This document shows positions 9,601 to 19,100 of a DNA stretch of 64,000 nt, piece after piece; the stretch's first letter is position 1, and the number at the start of each line of letters is the position of its first letter. The notes beneath the pieces are model-generated. The model was not told the DNA's origin. It saw only the letters and a program-made list of their open reading frames with translations, and searched no databases. This DNA is from Mycobacteroides sp. LB1. GTDB lineage: Bacteria > Actinomycetota > Actinomycetes > Mycobacteriales > Mycobacteriaceae. The stretch spans positions 248,001 through 312,000 of the forward strand of contig NZ_JACCFF010000007.1 in NCBI RefSeq assembly GCF_013449725.1. Direction: 5' to 3'. The translations under genes were made by a program, and so were the position numbers.

Positions 9601-10410
9601 GGTCAGCGAGATCGTGACCCCGGAGAAGTCCTCGGCCGTCAACTTGCCGTCCCGTGCGCGCCGCACGATGTCCTCGTAGGCGGTGATGAACTGGCCGAAA
9701 GCCATTGTCTCGCAGCCCTTGATGGCGGCCACGACAAGGGTGCGGTTACCGTCCTTGCCGGGCAGGTCGATAGCCAGTCCCAGGTTGATGTGAGCGGGCG
9801 TTACGGCCGTGGGCTTCCCGTCCACCTCGGCGAAATGCCGGTTCAAGTTCGGGAAGTTCTTGACGGCCTGAACGATGGCGTAGCCCAGCAGATGGGTGAA
9901 GGAAATCTTGCCGCCGCGGGTGCGCTTGAGGTGATTGTTGATGACGATGCGGTTGTCGATCATCAGTTTCGCGGGGATGGCCCGGACGCTGGTGGCGGTC
10001 GGAATCTCGAGGGAGGCCGACATGTTCTTGACGACGGCTGCGGCAGCGCCCCGCAGCACCTGGGTCTCGTCACCTTCCGCTGTCGGCAGCGGAGCGGCGG
10101 CCGGTTTCGGTACGGCGGGAGCGGGGGTCGGCGCAGCTGCCGGTGCGGGAGTCGCCGGTGCGGCGGGCGCGGGTGCGGCGGGCGGTGCGGCAGGCGCGGG
10201 TGTTGCAGAGGTCGGTGCGGGGGCGGCCGCTTGACCGTTGGCCGCGGCGCCGGCCGATTCGGTCACCGGCTCGGCTATTGATTCGGCTCCAAAGTCGGAC
10301 AGAAATTCATGCCAACTGGAGTCCACCGACGCCGGGTCCTCCTTGAATCGGCGGTACATCTCCTCGACCAGCCATTCGTTCTGCCCGAATTGGGGATTTG
10401 AACCGTTCAC
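6682..10410 (-). CDS. kgd: Multifunctional 2-oxoglutarate decarboxylase/dehydrogenase (E1 with E2-like domain)
   Basis: About 1242 residues, near-collinear with M. tuberculosis Kgd (Rv1248c). Order: a short N-terminal segment (FGQNEWLVEEMYRRF), an Ala/Pro-rich linker (about 55-110), an E2-type acyltransferase domain without a lipoyl domain (about 115-350, catalytic-type motif STYDHRIIQG), then the thiamine-diphosphate E1 domain with HRGRLNVLAN and the Mg-ThDP motif around NGDDPEACV. It feeds 2-oxoglutarate into succinyl-CoA with the lipoylated E2 and E3 subunits, or makes succinic semialdehyde or 2-hydroxy-3-oxoadipate. I start it at the GTG at 10408-10410, because GGAAAGAGG lies 11 nt upstream; the ATG at 10443 would place that site inside the gene. 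Confidence 0.97.
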   Translation of the reverse strand: MNGSNPQFGQNEWLVEEMYRRFKEDPASVDSSWHEFLSDFGAESIAEPVTESAGAAANGQAAAPAPTSATPAPAAPPAAPAPAAPATPAPAAAPTPAPAVPKPAAAPLPTAEGDETQVLRGAAAAVVKNMSASLEIPTATSVRAIPAKLMIDNRIVINNHLKRTRGGKISFTHLLGYAIVQAVKNFPNLNRHFAEVDGKPTAVTPAHINLGLAIDLPGKDGNRTLVVAAIKGCETMAFGQFITAYEDIVRRARDGKLTAEDFSGVTISLTNPGTIGTVHSVPRLMRGQGAIVGAGALEYPAEFQGASEERISDLGIGKLMTLTSTYDHRIIQGAESGDFLRTVHQLLLSDDFFDDIFRELGIPYEPVRWRIDNPDSILDKNARVLELIAAYRNRGHLMADTDPLRLDKTRFRSHPDLDVLTHGLTLWDLDREFKVSGFKGQEYMKLRDVLSVLRDAYCRHAAVEYTHILEPEQQKWLQDRIEVKHDKPTVAEQKYILSKLNAAEAFETFLATKYVGQKRFSLEGAEGVIPMMDAVIDQSAEHSLDEVVIGMPHRGRLNVLANIVGKPYSQIFTEFEGNLNPALAHGSGDVKYHLGASGTYIQMFGENDIEVSLTANPSHLEAVDPVLEGLVRAKQDVLDVGTDGGRFTVVPLMLHGDAAFAGQGVVAETLNLANLPGYRTGGTIHIVVNNQIGFTTAPEHSRSSEYCTDVAKMIGAPIFHVNGDDPEACVWVSRLAVDFRQQFNKDVVIDLVCYRRRGHNEGDDPSMTNPQMYEVIDTKRGVRKTYTESLIGRGDISMKEAEDALRDYQGQLERVFNEVRDLEKYKQRASESVEEDQQLPQKLVTAVDKALLQRIGDAFLAVPENFSVHPRVKPVLEKRREMSYEGKVDWAFGELLALGTLVAEGKVVRLTGQDSKRGTFTQRHAVIIDRHTGTEFSPLQLVGTDTGGNPTGGRLVVHDSSLSEYAAVGFEYGYSVGNPDAMVLWEAQFGDFVNGAQSIIDEFISSGEAKWGQLSEVVLLLPHGHEGQGPDHTSGRIERFLQLCAEGSMTVAMPSTPANYFHLLRRHALDGITRPMVVFTPKSMLRNKAAVSDIKDFTDRKFRSVLEEAGYEDGVGDRSKVRRILLTSGKLYYDLLARKNADKRDDVAIVRIEQLYPIPRYRLEETLGRYPDGTQYVWVQEEPANQGAWPTFGLNLPEVVPRLTGLTKISRRAMSAPSSGSSKVHAVEQQEIIDEAFAPTSE

Positions 10411-10573
10411 GGCAGTCTTCGCCTCTTTCCTTGTGCAACCCATATGCGACCGGTACCAGGCTAACGCGTCGCCATTGGGGGCGACATGTCACCGTTCCAT
10501 GACAGGGGCGACATCATCGGCGCCGATAGTGACCGGAGCACTGCCCGGCGGTGAACACGCGACGTCAGGGGTG

Positions 10574-11329
10574 CTAGCGCCCGGGCGCGACCAGACGCAG
10601 CTGCGCCGGCCACGACTTTGGGGGCGACCCAAAGGCATTACGCGCGTTGGTGATTATCCGTTTTCCGATGAACCGGTTGCCACCGGCCCCGATGACGGCG
10701 CCGATCCCGGCGGGTAACAGCTTGCCGAATGCCATTGCCCCGCGTTTCACCGCGAACTTCTTGGTGAACCGTTTGAGCAGGGTGGCGTTCAAGTGACTGA
10801 GTGCGGGGACCGGCAGGGTCGAGGTGGCTTCGGCCAGCCAGCCGCCTCCGACGGTGCGCTCCTTGCCCAGCACATCGGAGACCGTTGTCTCTCCGTCCTC
10901 GCCCAGCAGGACCGCGAGCACCAGTGTGTGCCGGTGCTCGACCTTGGCGAGCTCGATGTCGTGGACGGCGGCCAGCGCGAGAGTGAACAACGATGTCGCC
11001 TCGAGGAACAGAACCGCCTCACCGGCGGTCGCCGACAGCGCGGCCAGCGTGCCCACCCCCGGGAATGCGGCGGCGGCACCGACCGCTGCGCCACTGCCTA
11101 TCACCGTCGCCAGGTACCGTTTCTCCAGCATCGCGATGAGGTCCCGCGGTGTGGCATCGGGGTGGGTGGCGCGCAGCTTCTGCACATACGCGCGGACCGC
11201 GGGCTCCTGAACCTTGGTGCTCTGATCCAGGATGAGCGAGAGCAGCTTGCCGGAGGCCCCGGGTTTGGACTCCTTACCCTTGCCTCCCAGCGCGAGCTGT
11301 CGCTGCTGTTCGGTGATGCGAGTGCTCAT
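10574..11329 (-). CDS. Rv1249c-like membrane-associated protein of unknown function
   Basis: 251 residues from the ATG at 11327-11329, which has AAGGAA nearby upstream; the frame runs further 5' without coding character. Near residues 80-125 there is a glycine/alanine-rich hydrophobic hairpin (GSGAAVGAAAAFPGVGTL), with another hydrophobic glycine-rich stretch near residues 205-225 (LLPAGIGAVIGAGGNRFIG). The layout resembles EcsC-type membrane-associated proteins. Its position next to kgd matches Rv1249c of M. tuberculosis. It is 163 bp upstream of kgd on the same strand, so cotranscription is possible. I do not know its function. Confidence 0.75.
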   Translation of the reverse strand: MSTRITEQQRQLALGGKGKESKPGASGKLLSLILDQSTKVQEPAVRAYVQKLRATHPDATPRDLIAMLEKRYLATVIGSGAAVGAAAAFPGVGTLAALSATAGEAVLFLEATSLFTLALAAVHDIELAKVEHRHTLVLAVLLGEDGETTVSDVLGKERTVGGGWLAEATSTLPVPALSHLNATLLKRFTKKFAVKRGAMAFGKLLPAGIGAVIGAGGNRFIGKRIITNARNAFGSPPKSWPAQLRLVAPGR

Positions 11330-11576
11330 CGGCGTGTGTTCCTTAGTCGGTGGGGTCCACTGGTGCGAGCGAAGTTCCATCCTCACAGTAGTGAAGACGA
11401 ATGACGTGTGTCTTTCGTTCCTTGCGTGGCGGCTCAACGAGGTGTTTTGCATGACATTTTTGAGTGTGCGATGCATTTGTTCACACAGTGATTTGGCTGG
11501 TCGGAGGGTCGGTTGATAGGTAACCTGAGACGGTCTTGCAGGCGACCCCGCTTGTGGTGGGGAAACGGGGATTCGG

Positions 11577-11687
11577 ATGATCTTGAGCAAAGTCGTTGCG
11601 CTAGGAATCGCGGGCGGGGGCATCTCCGGTGCCACACCTGCCCGTGAGACACAGCTCACATTTGTTAGACGAGGGAAGGATTTATAG
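11577..11687 (+). CDS. Possible 36-residue leader peptide upstream of an MFS exporter
   Basis: A 36-codon ORF starts at ATG 11577 after a purine-rich stretch (GGGGAAACGGGG) and ends with TAG at 11685-11687, one base before the GTG start of the Bcr/CflA-type exporter. It encodes MILSKVVALGIAGGG and continues to VRRGKDL. Its last codons cover the exporter's GGAAGG ribosome site (about 11674-11679), so translating ribosomes would affect initiation of the downstream gene. This geometry is seen in translationally coupled or attenuated resistance genes. It could also be chance; the peptide has no recognisable family. Confidence 0.35.
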   Translation: MILSKVVALGIAGGGISGATPARETQLTFVRRGKDL

Positions 11688-11688
11688 C

Positions 11689-12972
11689 GTGCGTGCGCTG
11701 AGCACTGAGGTGACTGCTGCCCGGACCGAGAAGACCACGGACGTCGCGACGGACACTCCGACGCCGGTCGGTTCGGTGTCGGCGCCCTCTACACGTCTGG
11801 GCAGAGCGTGGCTCATCACCGTGCTGGGCGCGATGGTTGCCTTGGGGCCGCTCACCATCGACATGTACCTGCCGGCCCTGCCCGATATCGGGTCGGATCT
11901 GCACGTCAACTCGACTCTCACGCAGCTGACACTCACTGGAACACTGGTGGGGCTGGGACTGGGGCAGCTGTTGGTCGGGCCGCTGTCTGATTCGTTGGGT
12001 AGACGCTTGCCGTTGATCGCTGGGGCGGCCCTGCATGTCGTGGCGTCGCTGGCCATCACCATGGCTCCGAACATCGTGGTGCTGGGTGTATTGCGGGCGA
12101 TTGAAGGGGTGGGCGCCGCGGCAGCGATGGTCGTGGCGATGGCGGTGGTGCGCGATCTGTACACCGATAAGGCCGCGGCCACCGTGATATCCCGACTCAC
12201 CCTGGTGATCGGTATCGCGCCGATTCTGGCCCCGTCGCTGGGCGCCGCCGTGCTGGTGCACGGCTCGTGGCAGAACGTGTTCGCCGCACTGTCCTGTCTT
12301 GGGGTGTTGCTCCTCATCCTTGCCGTGGTGGCGCTGCCGGAGACGCTGCCGCCGGCAGCACGGCGGCCGCTGCATGCGCGGTCGATTCTGCGGACCTATC
12401 GCGATCTGTTGCGCGACAAGGTGTTCGTGGTTCTTGTGCTTGTCGCCGGGCTCTCGCTATCCGGTTTGTTCGCGTACATCTCGGGTGCGTCCTTCGTGTT
12501 GCAAGGCCAATACGGCATGAACCAGCAGGTTTTCGCCATTGTGTTCGGTGCGGGCGCCATTGCGTTTGTCGCGGCCTCACAGCTGAATGTGGTGTTACTC
12601 AACCGATTCGAACCGCAGCAGATCGTGCAGTGGTGCTTGTCGCTGGCCCTGATTCCGGCGGTGGTGTTGCTGGTGCTGGCCGGGCTCGGCATCGGAGGGC
12701 TCGTCGGATTCGTGGCTCCGGTGTGGACGCTGATGGCGTTGATGGGATTCGTCATCCCCAATGCCCCGGCACTGGCGTTGTCCCGGCACGGTGAGGCGGC
12801 CGGTACCTCGGCGGCAGTGCTGGGTGCGGCGCAGTTCGGTGTGGGTGCGGTGATCGCGCCACTGGTCGGGGCGCTGGGCAACAACGCACTGGCCGTGGCT
12901 ATCGTCATGACGATCGGGGTGGTGCTGGCCTTGGCCGGGCTGGCCATGGTGAGAAACCGCGCCACCGCCTGA
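11689..12972 (+). CDS. Bcr/CflA-family MFS drug exporter
   Basis: 427 residues from the GTG at 11689, which has GGAAGG about 9 nt upstream; the ATG at 11629 lacks a site. The N-terminus has a hydrophilic tail of about 35 residues, then 12 predicted membrane segments. The MFS motif A is GPLSDSLGRRLPL between helices 2 and 3, and the early motif LTIDMYLPALPDI is typical of Bcr/CflA (DHA1) proton-coupled exporters such as those for bicyclomycin, chloramphenicol or sulfathiazole. It is 21 bp ahead of another MFS exporter gene, so the two are probably cotranscribed. The substrate is unknown. Confidence 0.9.
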   Translation: MRALSTEVTAARTEKTTDVATDTPTPVGSVSAPSTRLGRAWLITVLGAMVALGPLTIDMYLPALPDIGSDLHVNSTLTQLTLTGTLVGLGLGQLLVGPLSDSLGRRLPLIAGAALHVVASLAITMAPNIVVLGVLRAIEGVGAAAAMVVAMAVVRDLYTDKAAATVISRLTLVIGIAPILAPSLGAAVLVHGSWQNVFAALSCLGVLLLILAVVALPETLPPAARRPLHARSILRTYRDLLRDKVFVVLVLVAGLSLSGLFAYISGASFVLQGQYGMNQQVFAIVFGAGAIAFVAASQLNVVLLNRFEPQQIVQWCLSLALIPAVVLLVLAGLGIGGLVGFVAPVWTLMALMGFVIPNAPALALSRHGEAAGTSAAVLGAAQFGVGAVIAPLVGALGNNALAVAIVMTIGVVLALAGLAMVRNRATA

Positions 12973-12993
12973 CCACCGACTAGATCGAGGCCT

Positions 12994-14463
12994 ATGCAAC
13001 CCGAGTACCCGCGTCCGTGGAGGACGTTGTGGGTGGTGCTGTTCGGGCTGTTCATGATCCTGCTCGACTCGACGATCGTGTCGGTCGCCAATCCCGCCAT
13101 CAAGGCCGGTTTCGGTGCCGACTACTCGGCGACCGTGTGGGTGACGAGCGCTTACCTCCTTGGTTACGCGGTGCCGCTGCTGATTACTGGGCGGCTGGGG
13201 GATCAGTTCGGGCCACGATCGATGTACCTGGCGGGGCTGGCCGTGTTCACCGCCGCCTCTCTGTGGTGTGGGCTGGCCGGATCGATCGGCATGCTCATCG
13301 CCGCGCGTGTGGTGCAGGGCGTCGGTGCGGCGATGCTGACACCACAGACTTTGACGGTGGTGCAGCGGGTGTTCCCGCCGGAGCGACGCGGTACCGCGAT
13401 GGGGGTGTGGGGTGCGGTCGCGGGGATCGCGACCCTGGTCGGTCCGGTAGCCGGTGGGGTGCTGGTCGATGGGTGGGGCTGGCAGTGGATCTTCTACGTG
13501 AACGTTCCGGTGGGTGTGCTGGGAATGATCCTGGGCGCGATCTACATTCCGCGGATGCCGACACGTCCACATCGGTTGGATCTGCGCGGTATGGCGCTTT
13601 CGGCAGTCGGTATGTTCGCGTTCGTCTTCGCCCTGCAGGAGGGGGAGAGCTTCCACTGGGCGCCGGGCATCTGGGTGCTGATGGTGGCCGGTCTGGCGGC
13701 GCTCGGCGTGTTTGTGTGGTGGCAGTCCGCGAACCGCAACGAGCCACTGATACCGCTGCGGTTGTTCGCGGACCGCAATTTTTCGTTATCTGGTGTGAGC
13801 ATTGCGTCGATGAGTTTCTGCGTGATCTCCACCAGTCTGCCGATGATGTTCTACACGCAACTGGCGCTGGGTTTTTCGCCGACCAAGGCGGCGTTGACGC
13901 AGGCCCCGACGGCGATCGTGAGCGGGGTCTTGGCGCCGCTGGCCGGGTGGCTTGTCGATCGGGTACGTCCGTCGATACTGATCGGCGGTGGCATCTCGTT
14001 GATGATCTCCTCGACGCTGTGGTGGACGGCGATGATGCGGCCCGAGACGCAGATGTGGCAGCTTATGCTGCCCGCGGTGGGTATCGGCGCGGCCATGGCC
14101 TGCATATGGGGTCCGTTGGCCACCACCGCAACCCGGAACCTGCCGGCTGCGGTGGCGGGCGCGGGCTCGGGCGTCTACAACACTCTGCGCCAGACCGGCG
14201 GGGTGGTGGGTAGTTCGGCGATGGGCGCGTTGATGTCCGCGCGGCTGGCTGCTGAAATGCCTTCGCCGCCGGGCGGATCTTCAGAGCACGTGGGGGCGCT
14301 GCCAGAGTCGTTGCGCGCGCCGTTCTCGGCGGCGATGGCGCAGTCGATGCTGCTGGGGATTGTCGCGTTGGTGGTCGGTTTGGTGGCCGCGCTGTTCATG
14401 CGGCCCGCCGGTTCAGAGGTAGGTGCCGTGTCCCTCGATCACGGTGTCCCCGTTGAAGATTAG
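12994..14463 (+). CDS. EmrB/QacA-type (DHA2) MFS exporter, Rv1250-like
   Basis: 489 residues with the layout of 14-helix DHA2 drug:H+ antiporters: FMILLDSTIVSVANPAI in helix 1, motif A GRLGDQFGPRSMYL, and motif C-like GPVAGGVLVDGWGWQWIFYVN before helix 6. Position and size match Rv1250. It follows the Bcr/CflA-type gene by 21 bp. Its last 51 bp overlap the end of the convergent NTF2-like gene. The tail after the last helix (EVGAVSLDHGVPVED) is encoded entirely in that overlap, so its sequence may be constrained by the other gene. Confidence 0.9.
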   Translation: MQPEYPRPWRTLWVVLFGLFMILLDSTIVSVANPAIKAGFGADYSATVWVTSAYLLGYAVPLLITGRLGDQFGPRSMYLAGLAVFTAASLWCGLAGSIGMLIAARVVQGVGAAMLTPQTLTVVQRVFPPERRGTAMGVWGAVAGIATLVGPVAGGVLVDGWGWQWIFYVNVPVGVLGMILGAIYIPRMPTRPHRLDLRGMALSAVGMFAFVFALQEGESFHWAPGIWVLMVAGLAALGVFVWWQSANRNEPLIPLRLFADRNFSLSGVSIASMSFCVISTSLPMMFYTQLALGFSPTKAALTQAPTAIVSGVLAPLAGWLVDRVRPSILIGGGISLMISSTLWWTAMMRPETQMWQLMLPAVGIGAAMACIWGPLATTATRNLPAAVAGAGSGVYNTLRQTGGVVGSSAMGALMSARLAAEMPSPPGGSSEHVGALPESLRAPFSAAMAQSMLLGIVALVVGLVAALFMRPAGSEVGAVSLDHGVPVED

Positions 14464-14766
14464 GACCTCATTCACCAGGTCACCCCGGTGGTTCCGGTAG
14501 TTGATGACGAGAGCTTGCACGCCCACGTAGACGTTGACGGGTTCAAAGTGCAGATCCGGGTTGCTCTCGAGTGCCGTGGACCAGTAGGCGCGTATCGCCT
14601 CCTTGCCCTTGGCGACGCCGCGGCTGTCGGGCACAATCTGCGCGGCATACGGCGAGGTGAAGACCGCGTCCTCGTGGAAATGCGCAAGCACTGCCTCGAC
14701 ATCGTGAGCATTCCACGCAGCGAACCACGCTTCGGTGAATTCATCGGGGTCGACTGCGCGTCTCAT
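14413..14766 (-). CDS. SnoaL/NTF2-like protein
   Basis: 117 residues starting at the ATG at 14764-14766, whose bases overlap the stop of the upstream FAD-linked oxidase (ATGA), implying translational coupling. The sequence FTEAWFAAWNAHDVEAVLAH and HEDAVFTSPYA is the classic opening of an NTF2-like/SnoaL cone fold (ketosteroid-isomerase-like superfamily), with a following VYVGVQALVINYRN strand pair. Members bind or isomerise small hydrophobic molecules; no function can be assigned. Its 3' end overlaps the convergent exporter gene by 51 bp. Confidence 0.85.
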   Translation of the reverse strand: MRRAVDPDEFTEAWFAAWNAHDVEAVLAHFHEDAVFTSPYAAQIVPDSRGVAKGKEAIRAYWSTALESNPDLHFEPVNVYVGVQALVINYRNHRGDLVNEVLIFNGDTVIEGHGTYL

Positions 14767-16151
14767 CGTTGGTCTCCGACTGTGCTGCTTCCTGCCGGGC
14801 TTCGCCCGCTCGTGTTGTCTTCTTCCGCGCTTCGCCCGAATAGCACCGCGGGGTTGAGGAATCCGGTGGGATCGAAGGCCGTCTTGACTGCCCGCATGGC
14901 GGCGATATCCCCGGGCGTGCGGGCCATACCGAGGTAATCGCGTTTGAGTGTCCCGACTCCGTGTTCGGAGCTGACGTTGCCGCCCAGGGTGGCGATGAGC
15001 GTCATCATGGGCTGATACAACGTGGTGGAGTCGGGGCAGCGCAACACATTTAAATGCAGGTTGCCTTCGCCTACGTGGCCGAACAGCACGGGGATCGCGT
15101 TGGGAACCGTCTCGGCGATCAGCGCAGCGGCGCGCCGCTCGAACTCGCCGATATGTGTCAGCGGGAGTGCCACATCGAATTTCAGCGGTGGGCCGTATGT
15201 GCCCAGCGCTTCGGCGATGGATTCGCGTACCTGCCATAGGCGTTCGCGGGAGGTGGCGTCCAGGCCGACGGCCGCCTGCTCTGCCACTCCGGCGGCGTCC
15301 AGGGCTTCGGCCAGGTCCTCGGTGGGATCGCTATCGCGAGCGAGTTCGATGAGCAGCAGCCAGGGGTTGTCGACCGGGCTTGGTACGCCCAACCGGGAGT
15401 CCATGAGTTCCAGCGCGGCGATACCGTTCAGATCGCGGAAAATCCGACTGGCTTCCACGAGCTGATCGAGATCATCAAATCCGGTGATCGCGGCAACGCG
15501 GTGTTTAGGAACCGGATGTAATCGCAGTTCGAGGGCTGTGATGACCCCGAGGGTGCCCTCGGCCCCGACGAATAGGCTGGTCAGATCGTAGCCCGTGTTG
15601 TCGGCGCGAACATCGCTGTGACGCTCCATGATTGAGCCGTCGGGTAATACGACCTGGACACCGATCACCTGCTCACGCATGTTTCCGTGGCGGACGGTGC
15701 GCAGCCCGCCCGCGTTGGTGGATGCCATACCGCCGACGGTGGCCGAATCGCGTGATCCGATGTCGACACCGAATTGCAGGTTCTCCCTGGCGGCTGCCTG
15801 CTGCAAGGCCGCGAGGGTGACTCCCGCGCCGACCCGGACGCGTCGATCGACGGTGTCGATGGGGCCGATATCGGTGAGCCGTTCGGTGGACAACAGCACA
15901 TCGTCGTGCTCGGGGACCGTCCCGGCGACCATCGAGGTGCGCCCACCCTGGGTTGTGACGGACTGCCTGTGTTCCTTGCAGGTCTCCAGGACCGCGGCGA
16001 CTTCGTCGGCGGACCCGGGGCGCGCCAGGATGCTCGCCTTACCGCTGTATCGCCCGGTGTGATCGATGACTCGTCCGGCGAGCACGTCGGGGTCGGTGCT
16101 GACGTACCTGTCGCCGACAATCTGAACCAGGGCATCGACGAGCGCGGACAT
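14763..16151 (-). CDS. FAD-linked oxidase (GlcD/D-lactate dehydrogenase type)
   Basis: 462 residues with an N-terminal PCMH-type FAD-binding domain: VTTQGGRTSMVAG for pyrophosphate binding, NAGGLRTVRHG, and FVGAEGTLGVITALELRL, then a C-terminal cap domain with the family motif FGHVGEGNLHLNV and NVSSEHGVGTLKRDYL. These mark the vanillyl-alcohol-oxidase superfamily branch that oxidises 2-hydroxyacids (glycolate, D-lactate, D-2-hydroxyglutarate). The last about 20 residues are a Ser/Gly-rich tail. It follows the nuclease-helicase gene by 20 bp and is coupled to the NTF2-like gene by an ATGA overlap. A related enzyme lies at 25156-26523. Confidence 0.9.
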   Translation of the reverse strand: MSALVDALVQIVGDRYVSTDPDVLAGRVIDHTGRYSGKASILARPGSADEVAAVLETCKEHRQSVTTQGGRTSMVAGTVPEHDDVLLSTERLTDIGPIDTVDRRVRVGAGVTLAALQQAAARENLQFGVDIGSRDSATVGGMASTNAGGLRTVRHGNMREQVIGVQVVLPDGSIMERHSDVRADNTGYDLTSLFVGAEGTLGVITALELRLHPVPKHRVAAITGFDDLDQLVEASRIFRDLNGIAALELMDSRLGVPSPVDNPWLLLIELARDSDPTEDLAEALDAAGVAEQAAVGLDATSRERLWQVRESIAEALGTYGPPLKFDVALPLTHIGEFERRAAALIAETVPNAIPVLFGHVGEGNLHLNVLRCPDSTTLYQPMMTLIATLGGNVSSEHGVGTLKRDYLGMARTPGDIAAMRAVKTAFDPTGFLNPAVLFGRSAEEDNTSGRSPAGSSTVGDQR

Positions 16152-16171
16152 GGGCTCAGTCTGGCACGGCG

Positions 16172-19100
16172 CTACCGCGTTGGATCCGGGCTTAGCGCCA
16201 GGAACGCCCCGAGTTCCACCAAGCCGTCAGGCGTGGCCGGGAGGTACTCGGTCAGCGCGGGGGAGCGCACGATGGTCGCCTGGTACTTGGCTCGGCTGAT
16301 CGCTACATTCAACCTGTTTCGGTTGAGCAGGAATGACATGCCGCGAGGCACGTCATCAACGGCGGATGCGGTCATCGACACGAACACCACCGGCGCCTGT
16401 CTGCCCTGGAACTTGTCGACGGTCCCCACCAACACCCGGTCCAGTCCGGCGGTGGCCAGCGTGGCCCGCAACGTCAGCACCTGCGCGTTGTACGGCGCGA
16501 CCACCAACACATCGGACTGTTCCAACGCTCGGCTGCCGGACTCGTCGGTCCAGTTCGTACCGATCAACGCGCCTATCTCGGCGGCAATAGCGGAAGCCTC
16601 CTGCGGGCTACTGGTCGCATTGCCCTGATGATCGACCAGGACCGTCCGCACTCCCGGGGTCTGGCCCGCCAGCACGCGCACAGGCGCCGCAGACTCAAGT
16701 TCCCCGTCATAGGACAGCTGCGAAACCCGTTCGCATAAAGCCGGATGCATACGGTACGAGCGTTCCAGGAAGTATCCACGGGTCGCGGGCAACGCACCGT
16801 TTCCTTCGACCAGCCAGCCCAACGCCGAGCCGTCGACGGGTTCGGGATGCACACCCTGAGACACCTGCGGCAGCTGCTGGGGATCGCCGAGCAGCAGCAG
16901 GTTCCGTGCGGAACGCGCCACCGCAAGCGTGTTCGCCAAACTGAACTGGCCGGCCTCGTCAATCACCAGCAGGCGCAACGCGCCGTCGGGTACCCGCCCC
17001 ACATTCGCGAAATCCCATGCGGTGCCACCGATCACTGCCCCCTCGCCGGCGTGGGAGGCGATGAATCCGGCGTAGTCGCTGTCCCGAATCTGCGTCCAGG
17101 CAGCTTCTCCGCTGTACGGAGACGCCTTCTTGGCGACGCGCCCGGGCGGGACCCCCGCCGCGACCACTTGGTCGAGGAGGTGTTCCACGACGGCATGCGA
17201 TTGAGCGACCACGCCGATCAGCCATCGGTCCTGTGTCACCAGTTCGGCGATGACATGTGCCGCGGTGAAGGTCTTGCCGGTTCCCGGCGGTCCGTGCACG
17301 GCAAGGTATGAGGAATCCAGGCCTCGCAGCGCGGTGGTGATTGCTCCGGCATACCCGTTGTCACCTACCGTCGGCAACTCACCACCACGGGGGTTGCGGC
17401 GCAAGAGGATATCGAGAGAGGCGGTCGTGGGCGTAGCGGGCAGCCCATCGACGACGGCGGCGGCGACCTCCTCGATGGCGGCCTCCAGCGCCTTGGTCAT
17501 CACCGGCGATCCCGGTGCCAAAGCCATTGGCATTGTGTGAAACGGCTCGCCGTTCTTGGGTGTGAGCTCCTGAATCGTCACATCGACGGGTACACCACCG
17601 GACTCGGTAATCTCGACGACACTCGCCGACCCGGCGGCGCGTCGGTCGGGATCTCCGTCGCCTAGCCCCGCCGGGGCCGGCGGTTCATAGAGTGCGTAAA
17701 TGCTGTCGTCGAGGACGCCACCGGCAAGGTCGCCCGTCACCCTCACATGTCGTCGGAGCTTGCGCTGATTGCCCGATTTGTGCCAGTCCTCAACCAGCTC
17801 GGCGCTGTCGATGATGAAAACACCTGCGGTATCGGCCCACTCGTCGACTGGGTTGTTCAGCCTGTCGAAGTGGCTCCACCAGAACGGTTTACGTTCCCGG
17901 GTGTGATACCCGCGCGCTGCCGACACCATGGCGACCGCCGTCTGGTCGGCACTGCGATCCGCTGGGCCGGAATCACCCACGAACGCCGCCAGGGCCAGGC
18001 CGACCGCGTCGGGTTCCGGCTCGGTTTCCTCGGCCACGGAACCCGAGGAGGACAGATGGGTGACGCCGTGCTCGAAAGCCCGCATCAGCAGCCAATCCCG
18101 CAGCTTGCGGGTCGATGCGCAGTCATAGCGGTTGTATTCGGCGATCGCGTCCAGCACCTCCTGCGCCGCCGGATCGCCGTTATCGCGCAATGCGCAGTAC
18201 CGCGCATACTCGGTGATCGAATCGGTCGCAGTAGTCACCTCGCCGGAGCGTTTACCGTCCATGAACAGGGGTTCGAGGGCCTTGAGGCCGTAGCCGCTCG
18301 AACCCGACCGAATGCTCTTGCGTACCAACGGGTAAAGATCGACCAGCACGTTATCGCGCAGTAAGTCGTCGATCTGTTCCTCGCCGACGCCGTATCGTCC
18401 GGCCAGGCGCAGCAGCGCGGTCTTCTCATATGCCGCGTAGTGGTAGATATGCATCCCCGGATTGCGGTGTCGACGCTTGGCCACCAGGTCTAGGAACGCA
18501 ACCAACGCCCGACGCTCACTACGGCGATCGTGCGCCCAAATCGGCCGGAACTTCTCGTTTCCGGATCGGTCGTATTCGAGCACCCCGAACAGATACTCCA
18601 GCCCCCACTGCACACCGTCCTCGGTCCACAGCGGATCACCCTCGAAGTCGAAGAAGATGTCTCCGGGGTTCGGCGCGGGCAACGTACCCAGCGGAACCGG
18701 GTCGGCCACCTCGAACTGCGGTGTACCGCTTTCTCGTTGGCGAACCTGTAAGCGGGCTTGCGCGGTGAGCTGCTGCAGGCTGCGCGCCGACAGATCGGCG
18801 ACGGGCTCGGTGCGCTCGGCCAGCTCCACGACGGTGCTGACCTCAGCCTCCAACAGTGCCGCACGCTGGCTGACTCGCAGGCCGGCGACCAGCAGCAGAT
18901 CATCGGTGCGCTCGACCTCGGGCCCGCAGGCCGGGCAACGGAAGCAGGCACGCACGGTGTCATCGGCCCAGTCCACCGGCACACCGCCCGCCAGATGGCG
19001 ATCAAGCAAGTCCTGCAATTGGATTCGCCGCTGCCGGTACACGCCTACCAGATCGGCCACCGGATAGTCGACGGTCGACCGGTCGCCCAGAATCAATCGC

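Noticed and set aside
7804..10281. Long rightward ORFs opposite kgd (392 and 423 codons)
   Set aside because: They are antisense to a strongly supported enzyme, contain His/Val/Gly/Asp-rich non-protein-like sequence, and follow from high-GC codon bias in kgd.
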